Origin: an uncultured Clostridia bacterium
GTDB taxonomy: Bacteria > Bacillota > Clostridia > TANB77 > CAG-508
Direction of reading: 5' to 3'
DNA length: 23,913 nucleotides
NCBI GenBank assembly: GCA_947595555.1
Contig: CANQES010000010.1
Coordinates: 1-23,913, forward strand
Part shown: piece by piece, positions 7,594 to 16,421 of the stretch
Numbering within the stretch: the stretch's first letter is position 1
Layout: every line of letters starts with the position of its first letter
Program-made: the position numbers and the translations under genes
The notes under the pieces: generated by a model
What the model saw: only the letters and a program-made list of their open reading frames with translations
Databases searched by the model: none
Told to the model about the DNA's origin: nothing

Positions 7594-8172
7594 TTATAAA
7601 TTTTTAAATAAGTCACTATTTTTTAACTCTTTCAAGGTAGGCCATTTAGCATCTTTTTCAGATGTTAACAAATTTTCTATTTGAATATCTCCTAAAGGCC
7701 ATTCAATTCCCACTTCTGGATCATTCCAAGCTAGTCCGCCTTCTGCTTCATGATTATACACATCATCACATTTATATGCAAATTCAGCTTCGTCTGATAA
7801 AACTAAAAATCCATGCGCAAAACCTTTAGGAATCATAAACATTTTTTTATTTTCGTCTGAAAGAATTACGCCTTCCCATTTACCATATGTTTTACTTTTT
7901 GGTCTTAAATCTACTGCCACATCAAAAACTTCTCCTTTAAGAACTCTTACTAGTTTTGCTTGTGTATTTTCTTTTTGGAAATGTAAGCCCCTTAATACTC
8001 CTCTTTTAGATTTTGATTGATTATCTTGCACAAAATCATAATTTAGTCCTATGTCTTCAAAATCTGGTTTGCTATAAGTTTCCATGAAATATCCTCTGCT
8101 ATCTCCAAAAACAGTTGGTTCTATAATACATACTCCTTCAATGGAAGTCTCGATTTTTTTAAATTTTCCCAT
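7594..8172 (-). CDS. rmlC: dTDP-4-dehydrorhamnose 3,5-epimerase
   Basis: Third step to dTDP-L-rhamnose: double epimerisation at C3 and C5 of the 4-keto sugar. The 192-residue cupin protein shows DSRGYFMETY, QDNQSKSKRGVLRGLHFQ with the active-site His, KLVRVLKGEVFDVAVDLR and IPKGFAHGFLVLSD, all classic RmlC blocks. Length is normal. An AGGAGAG site precedes the ATG. It follows rmlA by 23 bp, and its stop touches an alternative rmlB start, so the genes are translated from one message. Confidence 0.95.
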   Translation of the reverse strand: MGKFKKIETSIEGVCIIEPTVFGDSRGYFMETYSKPDFEDIGLNYDFVQDNQSKSKRGVLRGLHFQKENTQAKLVRVLKGEVFDVAVDLRPKSKTYGKWEGVILSDENKKMFMIPKGFAHGFLVLSDEAEFAYKCDDVYNHEAEGGLAWNDPEVGIEWPLGDIQIENLLTSEKDAKWPTLKELKNSDLFKNL

Positions 8173-8195
8173 CTATTTTCTCTCCTATTCTTAAA

Positions 8196-9068
8196 TTACT
8201 TTATTATATCTTTTAAATATTTGCCATATTCAGTTTTCATATATTTATCTGCTAATTTTGATAATTGTTCTCCTGTTATCCAACCTTTTTGATAAGAAAT
8301 TTCCTCTGGACAACAAACTTGTAATCCTTGTCGTTTTTCAATTGTTTGAACAAAACTTGCAGTTTCTAATAAAGCATCATGTGTTCCTGTATCAAACCAT
8401 GTCATGCCTCTTCCAAATGTCTCAACATATAATTTATCATTTTTCATATATTCTTCATTTATAGAAGTTATCTCTAATTCTCCTCTGTCAGATGGTTTTA
8501 TACTTTGCGCTATTTTTATTACATCATTAGTATAAAAATATAAACCTGGAACAGCATAATTAGATTTTGGATTTTTTGGTTTTTCTTCTATTGAAATCGC
8601 TTTTCCTTCTTCATTAATTTCTACTACACCATATGCTCTTGGGTCTTTTACTTGATATCCAAATATTGTTGATTCATTCTCTCTTTCATTTGCTCGTTTT
8701 AACATTTCCGCTAAATGAGAACCATAAAACATATTATCACCCAATATCATGGCAACATTATCTTCTCCTATAAATTCTTTTCCAATAATAAAAGCTTCCG
8801 CTAGTCCATTAGGTTTGTCTTGAACTTTATATTCAAATTCCATTCCCCATTGCTTTCCGTCTCCTAATAACTCTTGAAATACAGTTATGTCTCTTGGAGT
8901 TGAAATAATTAATACTTGTCTTATATTTGCTTCCATTAATACAGATAATGGATAATAAATCATCGGCTTGTCATAAACAGGCATAATTTGCTTTGATATA
9001 GCATGTGTTAATGGATATAATCTAGTTCCACTTCCTCCTGCCAAAATAATTCCTTTTCTTTTTTTCAT
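8196..9068 (-). CDS. rmlA: Glucose-1-phosphate thymidylyltransferase
   Basis: First enzyme of the pathway, joining glucose-1-phosphate and dTTP into dTDP-glucose. The 290-residue sequence has the nucleotidyltransferase signature GIILAGGSGTRLYPLT, then SKQIMPVYDKPMIYYPLS, the metal-site LGDNMFYG, and late RGMTWFDTGTHDALL. These are diagnostic of RmlA, and the length fits. Its ATG lies one base after the rmlD stop codon, so translation is probably coupled; the ribosome site lies inside the end of rmlD. Confidence 0.96.
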   Translation of the reverse strand: MKKRKGIILAGGSGTRLYPLTHAISKQIMPVYDKPMIYYPLSVLMEANIRQVLIISTPRDITVFQELLGDGKQWGMEFEYKVQDKPNGLAEAFIIGKEFIGEDNVAMILGDNMFYGSHLAEMLKRANERENESTIFGYQVKDPRAYGVVEINEEGKAISIEEKPKNPKSNYAVPGLYFYTNDVIKIAQSIKPSDRGELEITSINEEYMKNDKLYVETFGRGMTWFDTGTHDALLETASFVQTIEKRQGLQVCCPEEISYQKGWITGEQLSKLADKYMKTEYGKYLKDIIK

Positions 9069-9069
9069 T

Positions 9070-9930
9070 TTACATCTTTCCTTCTTTTTTTAGATATTTT
9101 TTTAGTGCTTCTTTCCATTCTGGAACTGTTACTCCTTGTTCTAATAATTTTTCTTTGGATAATTTTGAATTTTTTGGTCTTTTGGCTTGTGTAATTTTCA
9201 TCATTTCAATATATTCCTCTGTTGTAACTGGATTTACTTTACAATTAACTCCTGCGTATTCAAATATTGTTTTTGTAAAATCATACCATGTTGTATATCC
9301 TTGATTTGTTGCATTATAAATTCCATATGGTATTTTCTTTTCAATTGCTTCACCTATAATATTTGCTAAATCTTCTGCATATGTAGGAGAACCATGTTGA
9401 TCTGCTACAACACTAATTTCATCTCTTGTTTCTGCCAATTTCAACATTGTTCTAACAAAATTATTTCCTTCTCCATATAACCATGCTGTTCTAAAAATAT
9501 AATATTTGTCTGTATTTTCTTTTATTTTTTCTTCTCCATGCAATTTTGTAATACCATATGCAGTTACTGGTGCTTTTGGATCTTCTTCTTTATAATCTTT
9601 TTCTAAATCTAATTCTCCACCAAATACATAATCTGTACTAATATGAACTAACACGCAATTATTTTTTTGGGCCGCTTTGGCTAAATTGGCTGGTCCTTCT
9701 CCATTAATTTTCTCTACAATATCTCCTGCTTCTTCTGCCTTGTCTACTGCTGTATATGCTGCACAATTTACAATATAATCTGGCTTGCATTTTTCTACAA
9801 ATTCAAGAACTGCATCTTGATTTGTTATATCTAAATCTGCTACGTCTGTACAAATTAATTCATTACCCTTTAATCTTTCCTGTACTGATTTAGCAAGCAT
9901 TCCATTTGCTCCTGTTATTAATATCTTCAT
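9070..9930 (-). CDS. rmlD: dTDP-4-dehydrorhamnose reductase
   Basis: Last step: NAD(P)H reduction of the 4-keto group to give dTDP-L-rhamnose. It is a 286-residue Rossmann protein starting MKILITGANGMLAKSV, with VNCAAYTAVDKAEE, STDYVFGG, YGITKLHGE (active-site Tyr/Lys) and FRTAWLYGEGNNFVRTML. All are family hallmarks. It is the first gene of the rmlD-A-C-B unit, with a GGAGG site before the ATG and a likely promoter 31-59 bases upstream. Confidence 0.95.
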   Translation of the reverse strand: MKILITGANGMLAKSVQERLKGNELICTDVADLDITNQDAVLEFVEKCKPDYIVNCAAYTAVDKAEEAGDIVEKINGEGPANLAKAAQKNNCVLVHISTDYVFGGELDLEKDYKEEDPKAPVTAYGITKLHGEEKIKENTDKYYIFRTAWLYGEGNNFVRTMLKLAETRDEISVVADQHGSPTYAEDLANIIGEAIEKKIPYGIYNATNQGYTTWYDFTKTIFEYAGVNCKVNPVTTEEYIEMMKITQAKRPKNSKLSKEKLLEQGVTVPEWKEALKKYLKKEGKM

Positions 9931-9960
9931 CTTTTTACCTCCATTATTTTTATCTCTACT

Positions 9961-9989
9961 ATAATATCATTAAACAAATAAAAGTACAA
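9961..9989 (-). promoter_or_regulatory. Likely internal promoter for rmlDACB
   Basis: On the minus strand TTGTAC (9984-9989), 17 bases, then TATTAT (9961-9966) preceded by TGA, an extended -10. The predicted start is about 20-25 bases before the rmlD ATG. It lies in the only sizeable gap (67 bp) between the lysozyme gene and rmlD, where no clear terminator is seen. The rml genes may thus be read both from this promoter and by read-through. Confidence 0.55.
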
Positions 9990-9997
9990 GTCTATAA

Positions 9998-12900
9998 TTA
10001 ATAACTTTGATAACATATATTCATATCTACACGTCCTTGAATACCCATCACTTGACCACTGCTTGTATATTGCCAAATTTCATAATGATATTTATAATCA
10101 GTAGGTTTACTAGCTGAACCTGTATAGTGTGCCAACCATATATTATATTGATTTAATTGTTCAACATTTAAATTATTATAAAACCAATTTTTACTTGCAT
10201 AAATCATTGGTCTATATCCATTCTTTTTAATAGTTTCACAAAAAGCTTTACACACTGCTGTTCTTGTCTTTACATCTAAGATGTCTGCCCTTCCTGGTAT
10301 ATCTGCTCCAGAGCCTTCTGTATCAATAGCAATTGGATAGTCAATTTTATTTTCATAACCTGATTCTTTTATTTTATTTAAAGTCCAAATTGCTTCCTCC
10401 TCTGCTTCTTTCTCTGTTATTGCCTGTGTATAAAAATAAACTCCAACTTTTATCCCTGCTCTTTTAGCTTCTCTTATATTTTGTCTAAAATATTTATCTT
10501 CTGCAAAGTTACCATTTCTATATCCTCTATACCCAATTCTTATCATAGCATAATCAACGCCTGACCTTTTTACATATTGCCAATTAATCATACCACCATT
10601 AAATTCACTAACATCAATCCCTTTTCTTTGTGGTAAATTATTAAACTGGAATATTTGACTATCAGATTGATTTACTTTTTCTACTTGTACATTGCCATCA
10701 CTAATATGTAAATATAAATTTTTTGATTTTGATTTTATTTTATAATAATTATGTCCTATCGTTTCAATAATCCATTTTTGATTTTCGCTATCAATATCTT
10801 CTTTTTGAACTACATTATTATCAGAAGTTACTGTTAATACTTTATTTGAATGCCTTGCTATAATTTTATAATACTCATTATCAGTACTTTCTACTCTAAA
10901 TATCTGATTATTGCTACCATTATCAGTCCATAGTTGTATATTCCCATTATTTTCTAGTGAACTTCCATATACATCAAAAAATTTATTTTTATTTGCTTTA
11001 TTAGATATTTTATATGAGTCATTATTAATTATATTAATAGGTAATAATTGAAACTTTTGTGAATTTGAATCGTTACTATACCACAATTCTACATTAGTTC
11101 CATTACTGCTTACTTGTCCCCCTGTTACATCCAAACAAAGTCCACTTTGTTTAGATATAATATTATAATATCCATCTCCACAATCCTTTAATAGCCATTG
11201 TTGATTATCTGAACCAGTATATGCATATTGTACAACATTAGCTCCTGGATTTATATTTTGATTTTGTACACATAGTGATTTAGCTGAATGTACGGCAATT
11301 ATTTTATAATAATTTGTACCATTTATCTTTGTTATTTGATATTTTTGATGTTGCATTTTTGTATTGTTCCAAATTAATAAATTAGCTGAATTATCATAAC
11401 TAGCTCCAGTAATATCAAAGCATGTATTACCCTTTGTTATGATTTGATAAACACCATCATTAATTTGCTTAATATCATCTTTTGGAGTTTCATTTACTAA
11501 TATAAACTTTTGTGTCATAGAATTATTTTTTTCATTTAATTGTAATGTCTGTCCATCTTTTATATTTGCATCTGGCACAGTAATATATAAGTTTCCACAT
11601 TTTGAAACAATTGAATAGATACTTTCTGAATCTTTCCTTAATATCCACCTTTGTGTATCCAAATCCTTGTCGTCTTCTTGTATTATTGCGCTTCCAACAT
11701 TTACTCCTTGCACAGTCAATACTTTATTTGATTTTTTTGAAACAATTTTATAATATCCATCATTTGTATAAACTATATCATATTTTTGATGTAAACTATT
11801 ATTATTCTGCGACATTTGGACTATTGCACCATTTTCCGTGCTTCCACCATTTAGCTCCATCACTTTTTGATTATTTATTTTACTTAGAATTTGATAAGTG
11901 CCATCTTCTAATGTTCTAGTTCCTTTTTCCATTTTATATTCTTCAAAAACAAATGTCTGTGAAGCTTTTCCATGGAAATTATAAGTTTGAATAGTAGCTC
12001 CTACTTGCGTGCTTCCTTCATTTACATCTAAAGCTAATCCGTTGCATTTTGCTATCAATGAATAAGTACCATCACTATTTTTTTGAATTATCCATTTTTG
12101 TGATTCTCCTCCATGTTTTGTGAACTGTTGAACAATTGCTTTATTTTTACCGCTTCCATATTTAACATCTAATGCTTTTCCAGTATGTAAAACCAATATA
12201 GTATATGTACCATCATTATTATAAGTAACTTGAAATCTTTGGCTATTTACATTTTTGTTTACTCCTGTTTTTATTGGTACTTCATCACCTTTTTCATTAT
12301 TTGGAACCTCTAATAAACGATTTTCTGCCACCTTAGAATAAATTTGATATATTCCATTTTTTATTGTCTTTTCACCTGTTGTTATTACTTTAGAAAATTT
12401 AAATCTTTGAGATGCTTTTCCATGACCTTTATAAACTTGAATATTTTGTCTATCATTTCCCTGTCCTTGATATACATCTAAATATTTTCCATTAGATTTT
12501 GAAATAATATTATAATATCCATTTTCTGAAGGTTTTATATACCATTTTTGATTATCTCCTCCATGTGATGTATATTGGCAAACATTTCCATTACTAGTAG
12601 CACTTACATCTAACACTTTATTTGAATGTAACGCAAAAAATGTATATGTTCCATCATCATTTAATTTAACTCGAAATTTTTGATTGTTCTGATGCCCACG
12701 CTCATAAATTTCCACATTAGCATTATTGCTTTTATTTGAACCTTCTATATCAATTACTTTAGTTCCATTTACACATGTGTAAATTTCATATATACCCTCT
12801 TCAATATTTTGCACAGCACCATTTATTTGTACACTCATTGTCTGTAGTTCATTTACTTTTTGATTAATGTCTTCTTTTTCAACATTTTCTGTTTCAGTTT

Positions 12901-13183
12901 CTTTTGGTTCAACTTCCTCTTGTTCTTCTTTGTTTTCAATATCTTGAGTCTTAATGTTTTGAGTCTCAACTTTTTCTGTTTGCTCTTCTAGTTGTTCTTT
13001 TGATTGTATCTCATTTTGCTGTGTTTCTTCTATATCTTTTTCTTCTTTTTCTATTATTTTGGTATCTTCTACTTTTTCTTCCACTATGTCATTTGTATTA
13101 TCAATAGCCAAACTATATGTAGAAAGAAATGTAGGTATCAAAATAACTAATATCAATATAATAGCAACTATTTTTTGTTTCAT
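9998..13183 (-). CDS. Secreted GH25 lysozyme with five RICIN lectin domains
   Basis: A 1061-residue muramidase predicted to cut the MurNAc-GlcNAc bond of peptidoglycan. Signal peptide (1-26), then a low-complexity E/K/Q/T spacer to about 115, then five consecutive RICIN trefoils (about 128-850) with repeated QKW/QRF and LDV motifs. A C-terminal GH25 domain starts at KGIDVSEFNG, with the DTE pair in YPIAIDTEGSG and the closing EIWQYTSSGQVMGIQGRVDMN, which supply the expected acidic residues. I used the ATG at 13183, five codons inside the open frame, because GGAGG spans the earlier ATG and this Met begins a proper signal peptide. It lies 18 bp after the DUF6056-like gene. The RICIN repeats are more diverged than those of the other hydrolase. 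RICIN domains bind sugars in known cases, so attachment to a surface glycan is likely. Confidence 0.9.
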   Translation of the reverse strand: MKQKIVAIILILVILIPTFLSTYSLAIDNTNDIVEEKVEDTKIIEKEEKDIEETQQNEIQSKEQLEEQTEKVETQNIKTQDIENKEEQEEVEPKETETENVEKEDINQKVNELQTMSVQINGAVQNIEEGIYEIYTCVNGTKVIDIEGSNKSNNANVEIYERGHQNNQKFRVKLNDDGTYTFFALHSNKVLDVSATSNGNVCQYTSHGGDNQKWYIKPSENGYYNIISKSNGKYLDVYQGQGNDRQNIQVYKGHGKASQRFKFSKVITTGEKTIKNGIYQIYSKVAENRLLEVPNNEKGDEVPIKTGVNKNVNSQRFQVTYNNDGTYTILVLHTGKALDVKYGSGKNKAIVQQFTKHGGESQKWIIQKNSDGTYSLIAKCNGLALDVNEGSTQVGATIQTYNFHGKASQTFVFEEYKMEKGTRTLEDGTYQILSKINNQKVMELNGGSTENGAIVQMSQNNNSLHQKYDIVYTNDGYYKIVSKKSNKVLTVQGVNVGSAIIQEDDKDLDTQRWILRKDSESIYSIVSKCGNLYITVPDANIKDGQTLQLNEKNNSMTQKFILVNETPKDDIKQINDGVYQIITKGNTCFDITGASYDNSANLLIWNNTKMQHQKYQITKINGTNYYKIIAVHSAKSLCVQNQNINPGANVVQYAYTGSDNQQWLLKDCGDGYYNIISKQSGLCLDVTGGQVSSNGTNVELWYSNDSNSQKFQLLPINIINNDSYKISNKANKNKFFDVYGSSLENNGNIQLWTDNGSNNQIFRVESTDNEYYKIIARHSNKVLTVTSDNNVVQKEDIDSENQKWIIETIGHNYYKIKSKSKNLYLHISDGNVQVEKVNQSDSQIFQFNNLPQRKGIDVSEFNGGMINWQYVKRSGVDYAMIRIGYRGYRNGNFAEDKYFRQNIREAKRAGIKVGVYFYTQAITEKEAEEEAIWTLNKIKESGYENKIDYPIAIDTEGSGADIPGRADILDVKTRTAVCKAFCETIKKNGYRPMIYASKNWFYNNLNVEQLNQYNIWLAHYTGSASKPTDYKYHYEIWQYTSSGQVMGIQGRVDMNICYQSY

Positions 13184-13201
13184 AGTTATTACCTCCATAT
13201 T

Positions 13202-14548
13202 TCATCTTTCACTATCTTTCACAGCTACAATACTGTCAAATCCATAATAAGTTGACATATACATATTTGTTAAATATTCTTTTGAACTTTGTGGTGAAAA
13301 ATCCACCAATAAATTAAACTTTCCTAACTCTGCTATCTTATCAGTATGCTCAAATGCAGATAAAACAACATCTTTTTGATTTTGCATTTTTGCTATATTA
13401 ATTTCGGTTGCAATTTTCTCTTTGTATGGTAACATATAATTTTGAGCAACAGAAACATTCTTCAATAATTTATATCCAATTCCAATTGTAACTATAATTT
13501 GAAAAATGATAACTGTTTTCTTAAATCCTAAGTTTTTTACTATATATTCACTATTTGCAAGTATTCCAACCATAATAAGTGTTTCATATGGCAATGTAGC
13601 TCTAACTGGAAATTCATTAATTAAAAGCATTGGCAATAATGCAATAATAACAGGTAATATAAATATAATTTGTGATTTTAGCATTGTTTTCTTTGTTATG
13701 TTATCTTGTTTTTGTTTTATTATTGCTAAAATAATTATAGTAGTAACATAAATTGCAGTTAATGGTGACATATATAATAAATTTTTAAACATGTTATAAA
13801 ATCTTTCAGTAGATGCTTGTGTACTATTTAATCTTGAAAAATTTCCTGGTGCAAATATTAATAGCATTGATCCTATTCCAAATAAAATAACACTTGTAAA
13901 AATAACTGCTTTTTCCCTTTTAGAGTATTTTAAAACTTTTTTAATATTTAGTATTCCTATTACAATAATAAAACTTCCTAATACAAAAGCTGTATTTTCC
14001 TGCGACCATCCACTAAAAAAGCTCAATCCAAACAATAGCCACATTTCTTTTTTACTTATCTTTTTATCTAACATAATGATTTGGTAAAAATAATACATAA
14101 CTCCTAGCATAAGTGTGGCTGTCCATAAATAATTTATACTTCCTGATAGCCATATGAATTTTTCTCCTGCTGCACCAATAAAAAATAAACACAGACATAT
14201 TGCAAGACTGATTTTAAAATAGTTTGGATTTTTATAAACTATGCAACCTATAAAAACAACAAATATAGCAAATATTATCGGATTTAATAATTCATAAATC
14301 CATGTACCACCATACAATATGGTTTGAATTGTGGTAAGTACTGGAATTCTTCCTGTCCATTTTTCATATAAAATAGTTTGTGAAGTTATTATATCTCTAA
14401 TACCTGATAATCGTTGGTTTGTCCAAGTTATATGACTATAATTGTATTCATCTGCTGCTGGCATATATGATTTTCCTATTAAATAAATAACAATCATAAA
14501 TACTATCAATAAAAAAATACTCAATTTATTCTTTTTCAAACTCTCCAT
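13202..14548 (-). CDS. Multi-membrane DUF6056-like protein, probable GT-C-type transferase
   Basis: A 448-residue integral membrane protein with about ten hydrophobic segments. After the first segment, the outward loop has PAADEYNYS, with an acidic pair at residues 33-34. Further on are WLSGSINYLWT, GWSQENTAF and FAPGNFSR. This set recalls the DUF6056 family, found in surface-polysaccharide loci and resembling GT-C glycosyltransferases, which use lipid-linked sugars outside the cell. The identification is from remembered motifs and is moderate. It begins 4 bp after the tandem GT2 gene, with a GAGG site inside that gene's end, and lies 18 bp before the lysozyme gene. It would be the natural extracellular partner for the GtrA/GtrB pair at the left of the window. 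Confidence 0.65.
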   Translation of the reverse strand: MESLKKNKLSIFLLIVFMIVIYLIGKSYMPAADEYNYSHITWTNQRLSGIRDIITSQTILYEKWTGRIPVLTTIQTILYGGTWIYELLNPIIFAIFVVFIGCIVYKNPNYFKISLAICLCLFFIGAAGEKFIWLSGSINYLWTATLMLGVMYYFYQIIMLDKKISKKEMWLLFGLSFFSGWSQENTAFVLGSFIIVIGILNIKKVLKYSKREKAVIFTSVILFGIGSMLLIFAPGNFSRLNSTQASTERFYNMFKNLLYMSPLTAIYVTTIIILAIIKQKQDNITKKTMLKSQIIFILPVIIALLPMLLINEFPVRATLPYETLIMVGILANSEYIVKNLGFKKTVIIFQIIVTIGIGYKLLKNVSVAQNYMLPYKEKIATEINIAKMQNQKDVVLSAFEHTDKIAELGKFNLLVDFSPQSSKEYLTNMYMSTYYGFDSIVAVKDSER

Positions 14549-14552
14549 ATTA

Positions 14553-16421
14553 TCAAACCTCTTCTTTTACATTTCTTATTTCATAATGACTAGAATGTCT
14601 ACTAAAGTTTATATTATAATAAGGGTCTCCTTCCTCATAAATTTTTTTCCATTTATTTTGGAATGTCTTAATGTCATCTTCAAAACGTGCTACTTTTTCT
14701 GGTGTATCTTCATATCCCCTTGTTTTTGACTCATAATGTATAACAGTAACAAATGGGTCATACACAATTAATTTTCCAGTTTCTCGTATTTTTAAACAAA
14801 AATCCAAATCATTAAAAGCCACTGGCATGCTTTCGTCCATGTATCCCACTTCTTCATATATAGATCTTTTAGACATCATACAAGCTGCTGTAACAGCACT
14901 AAAATCTTGTATTGAACTTTCACGTGCAAAATATCCGTGCAAATGTCTTGGTAATCCTCTAAATAAATGAGTTGCTACTCTATCTACTCCAAATACAATT
15001 CCTGCATGTTGTATGGTATTGTCTGGATAAAATAATTTCACTCCTACAGCTCCTACATCTTCTCTTGAGCAAAATCCCAACATATCTTCCAACCAATCTT
15101 CTGTTTCAATTTCTGTATCATTATTTAGTTGTACAATAAAATCTCCATCTGAATTTTTTACTCCATAATTAATTATTTTAGAATAATTAAAACCAGTTTC
15201 TGGATATTGTAAGATTTTTATTTTTGAATTTTGTTCTAATTCTTTATAATATTCTTTTATGTCTTCTGTTTCACTATTATTTTCTATAATTACAATCTCA
15301 TAATTTTCATATGTTGTTTTTTCCAAAATTGATTTAATACATTTTTTTAATATATCTTTTCCATCTTTATTAGGTATCAAAATAGAAACTTTTGGATGTC
15401 CTTCAAAATGATATCTAATTCTATATGTTCCAAGACTTGCTCCATGTTCTACTGTTGCTTTTATTCCTTGCCTTTTCAAATGATCTCTGATTGCTGGAAT
15501 ACCTGCTTCAAATGCATACGGTTTTGATTGTACTTCTGCTTGGGCTGTTGAATTTGGATGTACTCTCCAATGATACAATACCTTTGGTATATGTATAATG
15601 TTTTTAGTTAATTCAGATACCCTTAAAATAATGTCAAAATCTTGTGCTCCATCATATTCGCTTCTTTCTCCTCCAAGTTTGTCCATGAGTTCCTTTTTAA
15701 ATATACTAAAATGACATATATAGTTATTTGTTCGCAAGAAATCCAAAGAAAAGTCTGGTTTAAAATGCGGATTAAATCTTGGTTTATCTAATGTTGTAAT
15801 TTTATCTTCATCTGTATAAATAAACTCTACTTCTGGATGCTCATTAATACATTTTACAATTTCATATAATGAAAATACAGGTAATAAATCATCATGGTCA
15901 AAAAGAGCAATGAAATCTCCTGTTGCCATTTTTATGCACTCGTTTGTATTTCCTGCAATCCCTTTATTTTCACCGATAAATTTATACTTTATTCTTTCAT
16001 CTTGTTCATATATACTTTTTAAAGAATCATCCTGTTTAGGGCTTCCATCCGCTAAGCAAAGTTCCCAATTTCCATAAGTTTGGTTTATTAAACATTCAAC
16101 TAACTCTTTGAAAAAAATATATGGTGTATTATACATTGGTACTAAAATGCTTATTTTAGGAGAATAATCAAATTTTGTCATCCTTTGTTTTTCAATGTCC
16201 TCCTCTGTTGGTTCAGTAGCCTTTATCAATTCGTTATATATTTTGTTCATATCCATTATAATTGGTTCTTTTTTCTTTATTTTTTGATATATTTTTTTAA
16301 TTGTTATTTTTAGCCCTTGTTCTTTAAATGTATAATATGTTAGTTTCATATATATCAATGTTGCTCTTAAAAACTGTCTTATTTTTGTATTTTCTGGAAA
16401 TAGTCTATCTCTTATCCTCAT
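14553..16421 (-). CDS. Tandem two-domain GT2 glycosyltransferase (polysaccharide assembly)
   Basis: A 622-residue cytoplasmic protein. A basic N-terminal helix region (1-60) precedes two GT-A domains. Domain one (about 88-320) has KISILVPMYNTP and ALFDHDDLL (metal-binding acidic motif, 175-178). Domain two (about 343-600) has KVSILIPNKDG, VIIENNSETED, the QLNNDTEI motif (433-435) and FNDLDFCLK. This layout is common in rhamnose-polymer and O-antigen loci, where one protein adds two sugars in turn. With rmlABCD in the same locus, rhamnosyl transfer is plausible but unproven. The start overlaps the upstream gene by 17 bp, with AAAGGAG just before, which implies translational coupling. Confidence 0.88.
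   Translation of the reverse strand: MRIRDRLFPENTKIRQFLRATLIYMKLTYYTFKEQGLKITIKKIYQKIKKKEPIIMDMNKIYNELIKATEPTEEDIEKQRMTKFDYSPKISILVPMYNTPYIFFKELVECLINQTYGNWELCLADGSPKQDDSLKSIYEQDERIKYKFIGENKGIAGNTNECIKMATGDFIALFDHDDLLPVFSLYEIVKCINEHPEVEFIYTDEDKITTLDKPRFNPHFKPDFSLDFLRTNNYICHFSIFKKELMDKLGGERSEYDGAQDFDIILRVSELTKNIIHIPKVLYHWRVHPNSTAQAEVQSKPYAFEAGIPAIRDHLKRQGIKATVEHGASLGTYRIRYHFEGHPKVSILIPNKDGKDILKKCIKSILEKTTYENYEIVIIENNSETEDIKEYYKELEQNSKIKILQYPETGFNYSKIINYGVKNSDGDFIVQLNNDTEIETEDWLEDMLGFCSREDVGAVGVKLFYPDNTIQHAGIVFGVDRVATHLFRGLPRHLHGYFARESSIQDFSAVTAACMMSKRSIYEEVGYMDESMPVAFNDLDFCLKIRETGKLIVYDPFVTVIHYESKTRGYEDTPEKVARFEDDIKTFQNKWKKIYEEGDPYYNINFSRHSSHYEIRNVKEEV

Noticed and set aside
13184..13198. Upstream ATG for the lysozyme gene
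   Set aside because: This ATG is part of the ATGGAGG ribosome-binding sequence; the Met five codons later begins a normal signal peptide.
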